Notes under the pieces: model-generated
What the model saw: the letters and a program-made list of their open reading frames with translations, nothing else
The model's database searches: none
Told to the model about the DNA's origin: nothing
Shown here: positions 1-7,918 of the stretch, in pieces
Layout of the letters: each line of letters begins with the position of its first letter
How positions within the stretch are numbered: the first letter of the stretch is position 1
Position numbers and translations under genes: made by a program
NCBI RefSeq assembly: GCF_000337475.1
Contig: NZ_AOIT01000029.1
Span: 1 to 64,000, forward strand
Direction of reading: 5' to 3'
Length of the DNA stretch: 64,000 nucleotides
Source of the DNA: Natrinema limicola JCM 13563
Lineage (GTDB): Archaea > Halobacteriota > Halobacteria > Halobacteriales > Natrialbaceae

Positions 1-18
1 GATGTGTATAAGAGACAG
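1..18. other. Nextera transposon mosaic-end adapter remnant
   Basis: The first 18 bases equal the Tn5/Nextera mosaic end (AGATGTGTATAAGAGACAG) without its first A. This is library adapter left at a contig edge, not genomic DNA. True sequence starts at base 19, inside thiD-thiN. Confidence 0.95.
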
Positions 19-1300
19 CCTCCTTCCCGACTTCGCCGCGGTCGATGACGGCAGCAGGCGGCTCGTCACGATCCCCGAAGGCCTGTCGGGCACCCCAGCC
101 CATCGTGCTGTCCTCGATCTCCGCGACCTCGTCGGGCTGTTGTCCCCGATCGTACTCGGCGACCGGCCACGCGAGGGACTCGAGCGCTGCCTCGACACCC
201 TTGTCGAATCGGCAGTTGACCGCAAAGCGGAGATCCGGGAAGAATTCCCGCGCGGAGAGGAGGAAACGAGCGACGTGGCTCGAGGCCCCGAACCGAACGC
301 CGCGGTTGGGGTGGACCCCCGAGAGGGTCCGAGTGATCCGACCCTCGACGGCGGCCGTCTCGGCGACGGAGTCGGCATACGGCGTCGCACCGACGACGTT
401 CATGCCCACTTCGGGAACCAGCGCCGACACGTCGGCGTCGACGAACCGATCGACGACCGCCTGTACCTCCTCGGCGGTGGGTTCTCGGGCCGCTTCGTTT
501 CGCAGCGCGGCCATGTGGTTGACCGCGCCGTGGCCCTCTCCGACATCGTAGTAATGGCGTACTGCACGGGCGAGGAAATCCGTCGCACCGCCCACGGCGG
601 GCTCGAGGGCCTCCCCCTTCGCGAGCCGGGCCGCGATCGCCGCGGCGAGCGTACAGCCGGAGCCATGCGTCGCGTCGGTGGCGACGCGTGGGTGCTCGAA
701 CGTCCGGACGGTGTCGTTGGTCACGAGCGTATCCCGTACCTGCTCGCCGGGGACGTGGCCACCTTTGATCAGGACCGCGTCGACGCCCGTCTCGAGGATC
801 GCCTCGCCGGCCTCGCGGGCGCTTTCTTCGTCGGTGACGGCGATGTCGGTCAGCACCTCGGCCTCGTCGGCGTTGGGCGTCGCAACGGTCGCTGCGCCCA
901 GCAGGTTCTCGTAGGCCCGCTCGGCCTCGGGCTCGAGCAACCGGTCGCCGGAGGTCGCGACCATCACCGGGTCAACCACAAGCGGAAAGTCGAAGGTCTG
1001 TGCGTGGTCGGCGACGGTCTCGATGACCTCGGTCGTCGCGAGCATCCCCGTCTTCGCCGCGCCGACCGCGAAGTCGTCAGTGACGGCCTCGAGTTGTGCG
1101 TCGACTTCGTCGCCCGGCAGGACGTGCGAGGACGCGACGCCGCGGGTGTTCTGGGCCGTGACGGCGGTGATCGCCGACGTCCCGAAGACACCGTGGGCGG
1201 CCATCGTCGCGAGATCTGCCTGGATGCCCGCGCCGCCGCCGGAGTCGCTGCCGGCGATCGTCAGCGCGACCGGTCGGCTCTCGGGTGCTGGTGTTCGCAT
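19..1300 (-). CDS. thiD: Bifunctional hydroxymethylpyrimidine kinase/phosphomethylpyrimidine kinase fused to ThiN thiamine-phosphate synthase (3' end missing)
   Basis: Thiamine biosynthesis. The ThiD half phosphorylates hydroxymethylpyrimidine to the diphosphate; the ThiN half condenses it with the thiazole phosphate. About 427 codons are present, open to the window edge. The N-terminus reads [20 protein letters not shown], the classic ThiD substrate and nucleotide motif. [17 protein letters not shown] further on is the ribokinase-like anion-hole region. After about residue 270 the sequence turns into a ThiN domain ([25 protein letters not shown]), a fusion common in haloarchaea. The start is the ATG at 1300; the stop lies beyond the contig edge, where adapter sequence begins. 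Upstream runs a divergent rhomboid gene. Confidence 0.93.
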
Positions 1301-1391
1301 ACGAGATCGTATTCCGCGGTTGTACTAAGCCATGATGGTCCCCGTATCCGTGAAGACGGAGACTTTTGGCCATCGGAGTGTACGTATCCGT

Positions 1392-2075
1392 ATGGCACGG
1401 CGCTCGCGGTCCCGAACGCAGCCCCCGTCCGCTCGGCGATCCGCTGGCGGCGCTGGAGATCGATCGACCGCCAACTCGAGGAGCCCGAGTCCGATCCTCG
1501 AGCTCCTCGTCGTCTTCGTGCTCGTCTTCGTCGCACAGGGGCTCACAGCGTTCGCGGGCGTGATGGGCGCGCTGTTCGTCCTCGCCCCGCCGCTGTCGAC
1601 TAACCCGTGGACGATCGTCACCAGCGTCTACGCCCACAGCGGCCTCGGCCACCTGCTCTCGAACAGCCTCGCCCTGCTCGTCTTCGGCTGGCCGGTCGCG
1701 CGGGCGACCACGCGGCTTCGCTTTCACGTCTTCTTTGCGATCGCCGGCGCGATCGCCGGCGTCGCCCAACTCGTTCTGACGGGGACGCTTGCAGCGCTCC
1801 CGATCGTCCCCGTCGCGCCGACAGCCGGCGTCCTCGGTGCCAGCGGTGCCGTCTTCGCCCTGCTGGGCTATCTCGTCGCATCGAACCGGCTCTCGAGCGG
1901 CCTCGCCTCGCTCGTCGACGTCCCGAACTGGCTGTCGGCGCTCGTGTTCGTCGGGCTCGCAGTCGCGCTCACGCTTGCGACCGCCTCGCCCGGCGTCGCA
2001 TTGCTCGCTCACTTCGCCGGCTTTCTGGTCGGCGCACTCGCCGGCCGCGCTCGCGTGCTTGCCGTCGGTACGTGA
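1392..2075 (+). CDS. Rhomboid family intramembrane serine protease
   Basis: A 227-residue polytopic membrane protein that should cleave transmembrane substrates within the membrane. Visible hallmarks are HLLSN in the second segment (rhomboid H-x3-N), GASGAVFALLGY with the catalytic Ser near residue 151, and HFAGFLVG with the catalytic His near residue 207. The first 35 residues are Arg/Ser-rich and cytosolic. The ATG at 1392 is preferred over an ATG 60 nt upstream because the extension looks unlike protein. Divergent from thiD-thiN with about 90 nt between. Substrate unknown. Confidence 0.88.
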   Translation: MARRSRSRTQPPSARRSAGGAGDRSTANSRSPSPILELLVVFVLVFVAQGLTAFAGVMGALFVLAPPLSTNPWTIVTSVYAHSGLGHLLSNSLALLVFGWPVARATTRLRFHVFFAIAGAIAGVAQLVLTGTLAALPIVPVAPTAGVLGASGAVFALLGYLVASNRLSSGLASLVDVPNWLSALVFVGLAVALTLATASPGVALLAHFAGFLVGALAGRARVLAVGT

Positions 2076-2189
2076 CCGTTCGTGGCTCACTGCGGTGTGT
2101 CCCCGCCTCGAGTGCCCACCATGGTTCGCTGTCTCGAGTCGCCTCCGAAACACAAGCCTCAAATAGAAACCGCTGATAGGAACGTGCGA

Positions 2190-2261
2190 GGGCTCGTAGA
2201 TCAGTGGCAGATCGCTTCCTTCGCAAGGAAGAGGCCCCGGGTTCAAATCCCGGCGAGTCCA
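2190..2261 (+). tRNA. tRNA-Ala (anticodon CGC)
   Basis: A full cloverleaf can be drawn. The acceptor GGGCTCG pairs with CGAGTCC and includes a G3-U70 wobble, the alanine identity element. The D stem is GATC/GATC, the anticodon stem CTTCC/GGAAG with loop TTCGCAA (anticodon CGC), and the T arm CCGGG-TTCAAAT-CCCGG. The discriminator is A and no CCA is encoded. No intron. Its 3' end is repeated just downstream, suggesting use as an integration site. Confidence 0.95.
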
Positions 2262-2345
2262 TTTCCTTCCGCTCACTTCGTTCGCTTCAGTCAATGGACT
2301 CGCCGTAGTCACACTCGCTTCGCTCGCGTGACTCCCGGCGAGTCC
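2248..2345. repeat. Partial copies of the tRNA-Ala 3' end (possible att-site relics)
   Basis: The 13-mer TCCCGGCGAGTCC at the tRNA 3' end (2248-2260) recurs directly at 2333-2345. A 12-bp inverted copy, ATGGACTCGCCG, lies at 2294-2305 and could pair with 2251-2262. Tandem or inverted tRNA 3' ends next to an AT-rich island are typical of integrase target sites. No integrase gene is present here. Confidence 0.55.
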
Positions 2346-2368
2346 GTGGTCGTGTACTGTGAGCAACG

Positions 2369-2677
2369 GTGCTACTCACAGACGGGAGAGATGTCGTTTC
2401 AGCTATTGTCACGATTGAAGCGCTCGAGGCTGCCGAGCGTGGAATCGATGAGACGACGAGCGCACTGGTAGCGTGGTGTGCGAAACACGGTGTCGACGTT
2501 GACGATCGGCAGGAGGCCCGCGTCATGCTTCGGCTCCAGGACGTCGAGAACGTCGAGGCGCGACTGAAAGAGGCGTACCTACTGTGGACGGACGCCGGAA
2601 AGGACCCGGCCCGGTTCCGATCGGCTCAGGTCGACCTCGGCGAGCGCGGCAAGAGCGCGGCCTGGCGCTGGCTGTAG
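2369..2677 (+). CDS. Hypothetical protein, 102 aa, next to the tRNA att region
   Basis: Not recognised. Predicted soluble, helical and charged, with a GTG start at 2369; a start further in is also possible. It ends GERGKSAAWRWL. Base composition matches the chromosome, unlike the AT-rich genes that follow. The position directly after the duplicated tRNA 3' end suggests either the first gene of an integrated element or a gene truncated by integration. A 9-bp GC hairpin at 2779-2801 lies about 100 nt downstream. Confidence 0.45.
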   Translation: MLLTDGRDVVSAIVTIEALEAAERGIDETTSALVAWCAKHGVDVDDRQEARVMLRLQDVENVEARLKEAYLLWTDAGKDPARFRSAQVDLGERGKSAAWRWL

Positions 2678-2778
2678 CAGGCGGTCGGCCAGTGGCAACG
2701 CTATTCTAATCCCCTTATTTCGTCGCTTTCAGCGTGTAATAGCCCCGGCTCGGCCCCCGATCGGTGCGCGCCGTGGGG

Positions 2779-2801
2779 TGGCCGGGGACGAGCCCCGGCC
2801 A
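2779..2801. repeat. GC-rich perfect hairpin, 9-bp stem
   Basis: TGGCCGGGG, loop ACGAG, CCCCGGCCA. It lies in the 290-nt stretch between the 102-aa and 76-aa genes, in which I see no convincing gene. It could act as a terminator for the upstream gene, but no T-run follows. Confidence 0.4.
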
Positions 2802-2964
2802 CACCTGACGGGGAACCACGACGGGGGCCGTCGGGTTCCCCGTTAGGGGTGTGGCTAAGGCCACTTCATCAAAATACACCGCACTGTCGTCCAGGCGACA
2901 GCACAATAAGCCGTAATGAAATCTCCATAGCCGTGATTATCAGATACGTCTACGGAGGTTTATC

Positions 2965-3195
2965 GTGAAGTTGCATCCAAACTTGAGCGTCATGCGACAT
3001 CCACAAGACGATTTACTAATTGTCTACGCGTTGGCACTGCTTGCACATGAGTACGAGGGGTTGGAGAAAGAGGACCAAGCCTTGAACCTTGCAGCGGAGA
3101 TTGCAGAGCAACATGGGCTTTCAGTAAGTGACGCAATTTTGCAATTCAGTCAGTTGTTTGGTATTATATTAGATTTGGTTGGATATATTAAATAG
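2965..3195 (+). CDS. Hypothetical small protein, 76 aa (AT-rich island)
   Basis: Not recognised. A Shine-Dalgarno-like GGAGGT at 2954-2959 lies 5 nt before the GTG at 2965, which fixes that start over the internal ATG at 2992. The product is predicted helical with a hydrophobic C-terminal stretch (LFGIILDLVGYIK). Codon use is much more AT-rich than the chromosome, consistent with transfer. An AT-rich spacer separates it from the next gene. Confidence 0.5.
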   Translation: MKLHPNLSVMRHPQDDLLIVYALALLAHEYEGLEKEDQALNLAAEIAEQHGLSVSDAILQFSQLFGIILDLVGYIK

Positions 3196-3281
3196 GTCAC
3201 TGCTTGCCTGCTATCTCGTCTCTCAAATCGATAGCCAATAATGCCGAAGTTATTATCTACCTATGACAGATGTGAAAACAC

Positions 3282-4100
3282 ATGGCGAGTGGAATCAACC
3301 TCTCTGGTGATCAAATTGCGCTCGTTTTCTCTGGACTCTTGGTTGCATTGTATTATATGCAATACAAGACGCAGAAGAAACAGGCAGCGATACAGAGATC
3401 GCACAAAGATATTCTAAAGAAACAGTCAGATATTCAGGAGGATCAAACATCAATTATGAGAAGACAAGAAGAATGGATGCGGCTCGAACATAAGCCAGAA
3501 ATATCGATTCGGGATTGGCAAATTGAGGATAATACTTCCAATTTCATAATTTCAAACCAAGGAAACGGACCGGCTTCTGATCTCAAGATTGACATAGATC
3601 TACTCCCACTTTATAAAAAATTTGAAGAGATGATAAATGATAATGACGCAATCATACACAAAGAGCCTGAAAACGTTCCTGATCGGCTATTGGAAGTAGA
3701 TCCTACTCAATTCGTGCGTCGAACCGGCCTAAGTGATCATGATCAGAACTCCCAAACAATATATTCAGGTAATGAGCATAAATTTCGAACAAGTCCTCTT
3801 CTTTTGGGCGTGGAGGATCCAGATGAACCCGGAAAATATCTCTCGATTAGTATTGGAGATCTGTTGAATGAATATCACTCACATGGGTGTGAACAGATAT
3901 TTTATATGTTCGTATTGAAATACGAATCTGTCTACGAATCAGAACAAGAGATGAAGTTATTTGGAGGATACCTTGATATTGAGGATGTAATAGAGATCGA
4001 CGACCTTACTTTGGAAGATATTATAAGGGAAACTAACGTCCCATCAAACCCAGAAAACGCCATCAAACCAGACGTAAGAAGAGAAATCCCCTTCGGATGA
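3282..4100 (+). CDS. Hypothetical membrane-anchored protein, 272 aa (AT-rich island)
   Basis: Not recognised as a family. Residues 10-27 form a single N-terminal transmembrane helix (IALVFSGLLVALYYMQY). A Gln/Lys-rich likely coiled coil follows to about residue 65, then a mixed alpha/beta domain (PEISIRDWQIEDN, FIISNQGNGPASDLKI) that resembles a beta-sandwich. Most of the protein is probably on one side of the membrane. The gene is strikingly AT-rich against a roughly 65% GC background, so it is probably horizontally acquired. A hairpin follows at 4215-4235. Confidence 0.65.
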   Translation: MASGINLSGDQIALVFSGLLVALYYMQYKTQKKQAAIQRSHKDILKKQSDIQEDQTSIMRRQEEWMRLEHKPEISIRDWQIEDNTSNFIISNQGNGPASDLKIDIDLLPLYKKFEEMINDNDAIIHKEPENVPDRLLEVDPTQFVRRTGLSDHDQNSQTIYSGNEHKFRTSPLLLGVEDPDEPGKYLSISIGDLLNEYHSHGCEQIFYMFVLKYESVYESEQEMKLFGGYLDIEDVIEIDDLTLEDIIRETNVPSNPENAIKPDVRREIPFG

Positions 4101-4214
4101 GAAAATTAGACAAGACTCGAAAAAATCTCTCCTGTTTACCCCCAGGGGTTGCACGTCGACAAAATCTGATTCCCGAATATGCACACGAGCAGCAGTTCGT
4201 CGTGTGTATATTTT

Positions 4215-4235
4215 GCTTATCAGTACCTGATAAGC
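4215..4235. terminator. Perfect 9-bp hairpin in AT-rich spacer
   Basis: GCTTATCAG, loop TAC, CTGATAAGC. It sits 115 nt after the 272-aa gene in a 296-nt gap without a credible gene, so it may end that transcript. Archaeal terminators need no such hairpin, hence the low confidence. Confidence 0.3.
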
Positions 4236-4396
4236 TCACGATCTGCGACAACTAGATCGAATTCACGGTCTCTCTTTTCTTGAGTGTCCGTACGAATTAC
4301 TTCGAAAACAAGAGGAGATAGTTTGTGTTCACGAATATGGCCTAAGAGAAACCAGACGATGGAAAGTACCTAATATAAACAGGTGAAAGAAAGGCT

Positions 4397-4918
4397 ATGA
4401 AGCTGTCTCGTCGCTCACTCGTATTGGGGCTACCAGTTCTCAGTAGTGGGTGCGTCGGGCGTAAGTCATCATCGGAGTTAAAACCACATGCAGACCGTGA
4501 CAACGATGGCGTTCCCAACAACATTGACGACTATCCGACCGACGACAGCAGGGCGTACAAAGGCTCCCGATTCGTGGGGAGCCGAACGCTTCAACCTGGC
4601 GAATATACAGCCATGGCACTCACGAATTCGGAACAGGACAGTGGAGACATTGTGAAGTACGAGGTCACTGTGACGGGAAGCACGGGAATTGATTGTCTCG
4701 TTTTCCAGCGTGACGCGTACGATTCATATGCAGATGGTGCCCGTGATGTCTCAGTGATGTCTGAATATAGCCGCCTGGATGTCTCCGAAACAGAGGTCAC
4801 CGAACAGATTGATAAGGGGGAATACATGTTTGTTGTCGATCACACGGATTTGCTAACCGAGCCGAGTACAGTCCCCGTCGAGGTGTCCTTCGTGGTTCAA
4901 ATGATTGAACCGCCCTAA
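4397..4918 (+). CDS. Tat-exported lipoprotein with thrombospondin type 3-like calcium-binding repeat
   Basis: 173 aa. The N-terminus carries a twin-arginine motif (SRRSLVLGL) and then a lipobox ending LSSGC, so it should be exported folded and lipid-anchored outside the cell. Residues about 34-50 read DRDNDGVPNNIDDYPTD, a type-3 repeat rich in Asp that binds Ca2+ in other proteins. The rest is a beta-rich domain of unknown function (FVVQMIEPP at the end). It overlaps the convergent nuclease pseudogene by 4 nt. Last gene of the island that still looks intact. Confidence 0.7.
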   Translation: MKLSRRSLVLGLPVLSSGCVGRKSSSELKPHADRDNDGVPNNIDDYPTDDSRAYKGSRFVGSRTLQPGEYTAMALTNSEQDSGDIVKYEVTVTGSTGIDCLVFQRDAYDSYADGARDVSVMSEYSRLDVSETEVTEQIDKGEYMFVVDHTDLLTEPSTVPVEVSFVVQMIEPP

Positions 4919-5231
4919 AATACAGAGTCGATTTGGATTTTTGCCTGCTCGGTGCCACGGTGATCACCGCCACCGTGCCAGCGGAGTAATGGCAAATCGC
5001 TCGAGCGAACCATCTTGTCCTGGAGGATCGTCAGTCCCGAGCGACCGTGTGGCCGGTAGACGACGAAACAGTACCAGCCGTCGTGACGCCGGAGCTTCTC
5101 GTGGTACTTGCGATAGACCTCCAATTCCCGGGCTGGCCGTCGGCGTGTTCGTGCATCGTGCTCTTGATTTCGACTGGCGTTCCGTTCCCGAACCTCGCGT
5201 CGTGCCAGCTCGCCCGCTCGAGATCGCCCAT
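4915..5231 (-). pseudogene. PD-(D/E)XK nuclease-like protein, frameshifted
   Basis: Two minus-strand frames join into one protein of about 106 aa if a single missing base is restored near 5121-5124. The first frame, from the ATG at 5231, gives HDARFGNGTPVEIKS, with a D-x9-E-x-K nuclease signature, and then HEHADGQPGN. The second frame continues VYRKYHEKLRRHDGWYCFVV and ends WHGGGDHRGTEQAKIQIDSVF. Such nucleases are often carried by mobile elements. Either it is a pseudogene or the contig has a 1-nt indel here. Confidence 0.6.
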
Positions 5232-5279
5232 ACGCCCTGGCCACTAGTCTATTTACCTCCACCGTGTGACCGTGTCACC

Positions 5280-5747
5280 ATGAAGCACGTTAGCCTCGAC
5301 GACGTCGATCGATGGATGAGTCCGGCAGAAAGCAAACGGTCGCTCTCGAACGCCCTCGAGGCCGACCACCTCGCGCTGAACCACTACATCCTCGAGCCCG
5401 GCGAGAGCTTCGGATTCGGCTATCATCGCCACGCTGATCAGGAAGAACTCTTCTACGTGCTCGAGGGGACGGCGACGTTCGAGACGGCGGATGGTGACGT
5501 GACCGTCAGCGCGGAGGAAGCGATCCGCTTTGCGCCCGGCGAATGGCAACGCGGCCGCAACGAGACTGACGAACGGGTCGTGGCGCTCGCACTCGGTGCG
5601 CCTGCCGAGACCGGCGAGACAGACATTCTCCGGATGTGTCCCGACTGTGGCGAGCGCCAGTTGGTCCGTATCGAACCGACCGCTGACCGCGACGCCCTCG
5701 TTGCCATCTGTGAGGAATGTGGTGCGGAGACGGTTCGTCACTCTTGA
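5280..5747 (+). CDS. Cupin-domain protein with C-terminal zinc ribbon
   Basis: 155 aa. Cupin motif 1 (GYHRHADQEELFYVLEG) and motif 2 (AIRFAPGEWQRGRN) form a single small beta barrel with His/Glu metal ligands. At about residues 121-150 a zinc ribbon follows: CPDCGERQ and CEECGAE. Substrate unknown. The ATG at 5280 is chosen because the cupin fold begins directly after it and upstream sequence belongs to the opposite-strand nuclease. Chromosomal codon use resumes here, marking the right edge of the island. Confidence 0.85.
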   Translation: MKHVSLDDVDRWMSPAESKRSLSNALEADHLALNHYILEPGESFGFGYHRHADQEELFYVLEGTATFETADGDVTVSAEEAIRFAPGEWQRGRNETDERVVALALGAPAETGETDILRMCPDCGERQLVRIEPTADRDALVAICEECGAETVRHS

Positions 5748-5977
5748 TACTGCCGGACAGCAGTCAATACGAAGTCGGTCGTAAATTCGCGGCCGTCTCC
5801 ACCGGTGACGGCCGCAGCAGCGCGACCGATCGTCACGTCGTTCTGTCCGGCAGTGTGAGTCCCGTTCTCCAGCGCTGTGTCTGCAGGTCCCGTCCCCGAG
5901 GCTATCGGTGACTGGCCTCGGAGACGGATTGTCTCCGCAGTGGAATACAAACTTTCGCTAGGGCCACCCGTTTGCAC
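5738..5977 (-). CDS. Doubtful small ORF, 79 aa
   Basis: Not recognised. It reads with a GTG start and a plausible acidic C-terminus (TTDFVLTAVRQYQE), overlapping the convergent cupin gene by 10 nt. The N-terminal half is low in structure and may be non-coding. Listed because nothing else explains this interval. Confidence 0.25.
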   Translation of the reverse strand: MQTGGPSESLYSTAETIRLRGQSPIASGTGPADTALENGTHTAGQNDVTIGRAAAAVTGGDGREFTTDFVLTAVRQYQE

Positions 5978-6031
5978 GTTACGGTGACGGAGATCACACG
6001 AGCACAGCCCTTCGTCCTCGAGCGACCGCTC

Positions 6032-6250
6032 TCAGTGAACGTCCGCCTCGAAGACGTCGTCTGCCTCGACGATTCGAAGTGCTGGCTCATCGCACGAACA
6101 GGTGTTGTGTGGGCTGATGGGGTGGATCGTTCCGTCTGGCGTAATCCAGACCGTAAGCAACTCGCCACAGGTGTTGCAGACGCCGGGCGCTTTCTCTTTG
6201 CGTTCGTCAGAGGGGGTTATCGAAATCGATCCATTGTGGGTTGTTCCCAA
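6032..6250 (-). CDS. Small putative zinc-binding protein, 72 aa
   Basis: Not recognised. CNTCGELLTVWITPDG and HNTCSCDEPALRI supply two Cys pairs like a small zinc ribbon, and the acidic tail (VEADDVFEADVH) is haloarchaeal in style. The only start in frame before a stop is TTG at 6250, which weakens the call. It lies left of a palindromic element and is transcribed away from it. Confidence 0.42.
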   Translation of the reverse strand: MGTTHNGSISITPSDERKEKAPGVCNTCGELLTVWITPDGTIHPISPHNTCSCDEPALRIVEADDVFEADVH

Positions 6251-6362
6251 GGAACCTAGACGGAAAGTACCAGGGGAGTCGAGCCGACCGACGCTTGGTA
6301 CCCCGCGGCGCTCGTCACGGTGGGGCGCAAGTCAGGTCGTGATTCGACTCGTGTGAGGTGAG

Positions 6363-6448
6363 TCATACGGTCTGCTGTCAGTCAGTTCCGGAGGGACTGC
6401 GAGCCGTCCTGCGGTTGCTCCGGTAAACAGTTACAGCAAACCGTATCA
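6363..6448. mobile_element. Palindromic MITE-like element, copy A (TSD TCA)
   Basis: Core 6366-6445 (80 bp), flanked by direct TCA at 6363-6365 and 6446-6448. Outer arms ATACGGTCTGCTGT and ACAGCAAACCGTAT pair with one G-U wobble. The 5' box is CAGTCAGTT and the apical loop contains CCGTCCTG. The inner stem (CCGGAG.../...CTCCGG) is partly decayed. Confidence 0.85.
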
Positions 6449-6580
6449 GTCCGGCTCGAGTCGCCACCGGCTTCGAGTCCGAGGTCGGTTCGGTACGCGA
6501 AAGTATCACAATAAGATGTGATTCTACCCTGCTGAGAGCTTCCCTGCGTGTTTATCCCAGTCCTTGATGTGCCGACGCAC

Positions 6581-6859
6581 ATGGGTGAACTCGAGACTGA
6601 AGCACAGAAATCTCGGTCGGAGATCGCAGCATATCTCCGCGGACTGGCAGATCAACTCGACGGTGACGGCGACGTGACACTCGAACTCGGTGAGACCACC
6701 GTCGCGATGACCCCGTCGGAGCCGATCACGTTCAAACTGGAAGGCGAGTCGGACTGGTCCGAGGGCGACACGGAGGCAAAACAGAGTATCGAATTCGAAC
6801 TCGTCTGGTGGCGTGAGGCCCACACTGCAGACGAGGGCACGCTCGATATTCGCGAGTGA
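6581..6859 (+). CDS. Amphi-Trp domain-containing protein
   Basis: 92 aa. The pattern SRSEIAAYLRGLADQLDG, then a strand-rich part ending EFELVWWRE, matches the small amphi-Trp family seen in haloarchaea and some bacteria; its role is unknown. The ATG at 6581 is chosen for family length. The UspA gene starts 20 nt after its stop, so the two are probably co-transcribed and may serve a shared stress response. Confidence 0.72.
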   Translation: MGELETEAQKSRSEIAAYLRGLADQLDGDGDVTLELGETTVAMTPSEPITFKLEGESDWSEGDTEAKQSIEFELVWWREAHTADEGTLDIRE

Positions 6860-6879
6860 CGCAGGGTCGACAGAGACAG

Positions 6880-7758
6880 ATGTATACCCAAATCCTCTTT
6901 CCCACCGATGGCAGTGAGGGATCGGCAGCCGCGTTCGATCACGTCCTCGAGATCGCCGACAGCCACGACTCGACGGTTCACATCCTCAACGTGGCGGATA
7001 CGACACAAGATAGCGTGCTCCGCCGGCAAGGCGAGGTCGTCGATACGCTCGTCCAGGAAGGCGAGACGATCGTCGACGATGCCGAGGATCGCGCCCAGCA
7101 GCGGGGGATCGAGACGGTCACCGAGGTCCGGCAGGGCGTCCCCTACAGTACGATCGTCGACTATGCAGCGTCACACGATGTCGATCTCGTCGTCATGCCG
7201 ACCCACGGACGACGGGGGCTGCGCCGATTCCTGCTCGGCAGTACGACCGAACGCGTTATCAGGCAGGCCGAGACGCCCCTGTTGACGATCCGGCCGGATA
7301 CCGACATGGTCGACTACCCATACCGGAGCGTATTGGTCCCGACCGATGGCAGCGAGAGCGCACAGGACGCACTCGCGACCGGGACCGATATCGCGACCGC
7401 CGAGGGGGCCGCGTTGCATCTCCTCTCGGTCGTCACGACCGCGACACTCGGTGTCGATGTCCGAAACGAGATCCAGCTGTCGATGCTCGAGGAGAGCGCG
7501 ACCCAGATCCTCGACGATGCGTCGGCGTTCGCGACCGAGGCTGGCGTCGAGCCGGTCGCCGAAGCGATCGAGTTCGGCTCGTCGATCCCCCAGACGATCC
7601 GGACGTACATCGACGACCACGACATCGACCTCGTCGTCGTCGGCACGCACGGCCGCACGGGGTTCGATCGATATCTGCTCGGTAGCGTCACCGAACAGCT
7701 TGTTCGGACGTCGCCGGTTCCGGTACTGACCGTTCGCGGGGAGCGCGGCGAGACGTAA
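6880..7758 (+). CDS. Universal stress protein, two tandem UspA domains
   Basis: 292 aa. Domain 1 (residues 1-145) starts MYTQILFPTDGSEGS and carries the ATP-binding G-x2-G-x9-G-S motif as THGRRGLRRFLLGSTTE. Domain 2 (about 150-292) starts YRSVLVPTDGSES and has THGRTGFDRYLLGSVTE. Both keep the nucleotide-binding residues, so ATP binding is expected. Cytosolic; specific role unknown. First of ten UspA genes in the window. The ATG at 6880 fits the conserved start of the domain. Confidence 0.92.
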   Translation: MYTQILFPTDGSEGSAAAFDHVLEIADSHDSTVHILNVADTTQDSVLRRQGEVVDTLVQEGETIVDDAEDRAQQRGIETVTEVRQGVPYSTIVDYAASHDVDLVVMPTHGRRGLRRFLLGSTTERVIRQAETPLLTIRPDTDMVDYPYRSVLVPTDGSESAQDALATGTDIATAEGAALHLLSVVTTATLGVDVRNEIQLSMLEESATQILDDASAFATEAGVEPVAEAIEFGSSIPQTIRTYIDDHDIDLVVVGTHGRTGFDRYLLGSVTEQLVRTSPVPVLTVRGERGET

Positions 7759-7806
7759 CCGCAGTTCCTGCTCGTCTCGCTCGTGACGACCAAGACGGGA
7801 CACGAC

Positions 7807-7892
7807 TCATACGGTCTGCTGTAACGATTTCCCGGCGTATCCGCAGGACGGGTCGCGGAGACGCTGGAACTGACTGACGGTCGTCCGTATCA
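7807..7892. mobile_element. Palindromic MITE-like element, copy B (TSD TCA)
   Basis: Core 7810-7889 (80 bp) between direct TCA repeats at 7807-7809 and 7890-7892. In this orientation the loop reads AGGACGGGT (reverse complement of the loop in copies A, D and E) and the 3' box is AACTGACTG. The inner stem CCGGCGTATCCGC/GCGGAGACGCTGG differs from other copies but still pairs. Confidence 0.88.
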
Positions 7893-7918
7893 TACGTCCC
7901 GCTCCCGTTCAGATAGGT

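Noticed and set aside
2-1603. Long plus-strand frame of 533 codons opposite thiD-thiN
   Set aside because: It is the antisense shadow of a GC-rich gene; the minus frame shows clear ThiD and ThiN motifs, this one shows none.
1077-2366. Minus-strand frame of 429 codons across the rhomboid gene and tRNA
   Set aside because: Arg-rich, runs through a tRNA and over a gene with rhomboid motifs. Not a protein.
2715-2906. 63-codon minus-strand frame between the 102-aa and 76-aa genes
   Set aside because: TTG start only, runs through a perfect hairpin and has no recognisable domain. Possible but not supported.
4063-4251. 62-codon minus-strand frame after the 272-aa gene
   Set aside because: Overlaps the gene end and a hairpin; Cys/Arg-rich with no domain.
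6363-6448. Rho-independent terminator explanation for the palindromes
   Set aside because: Copies also lie between divergent genes and mid-gap, have no T-run and carry target duplications; insertion explains them better, though a secondary effect on 3' ends is possible.
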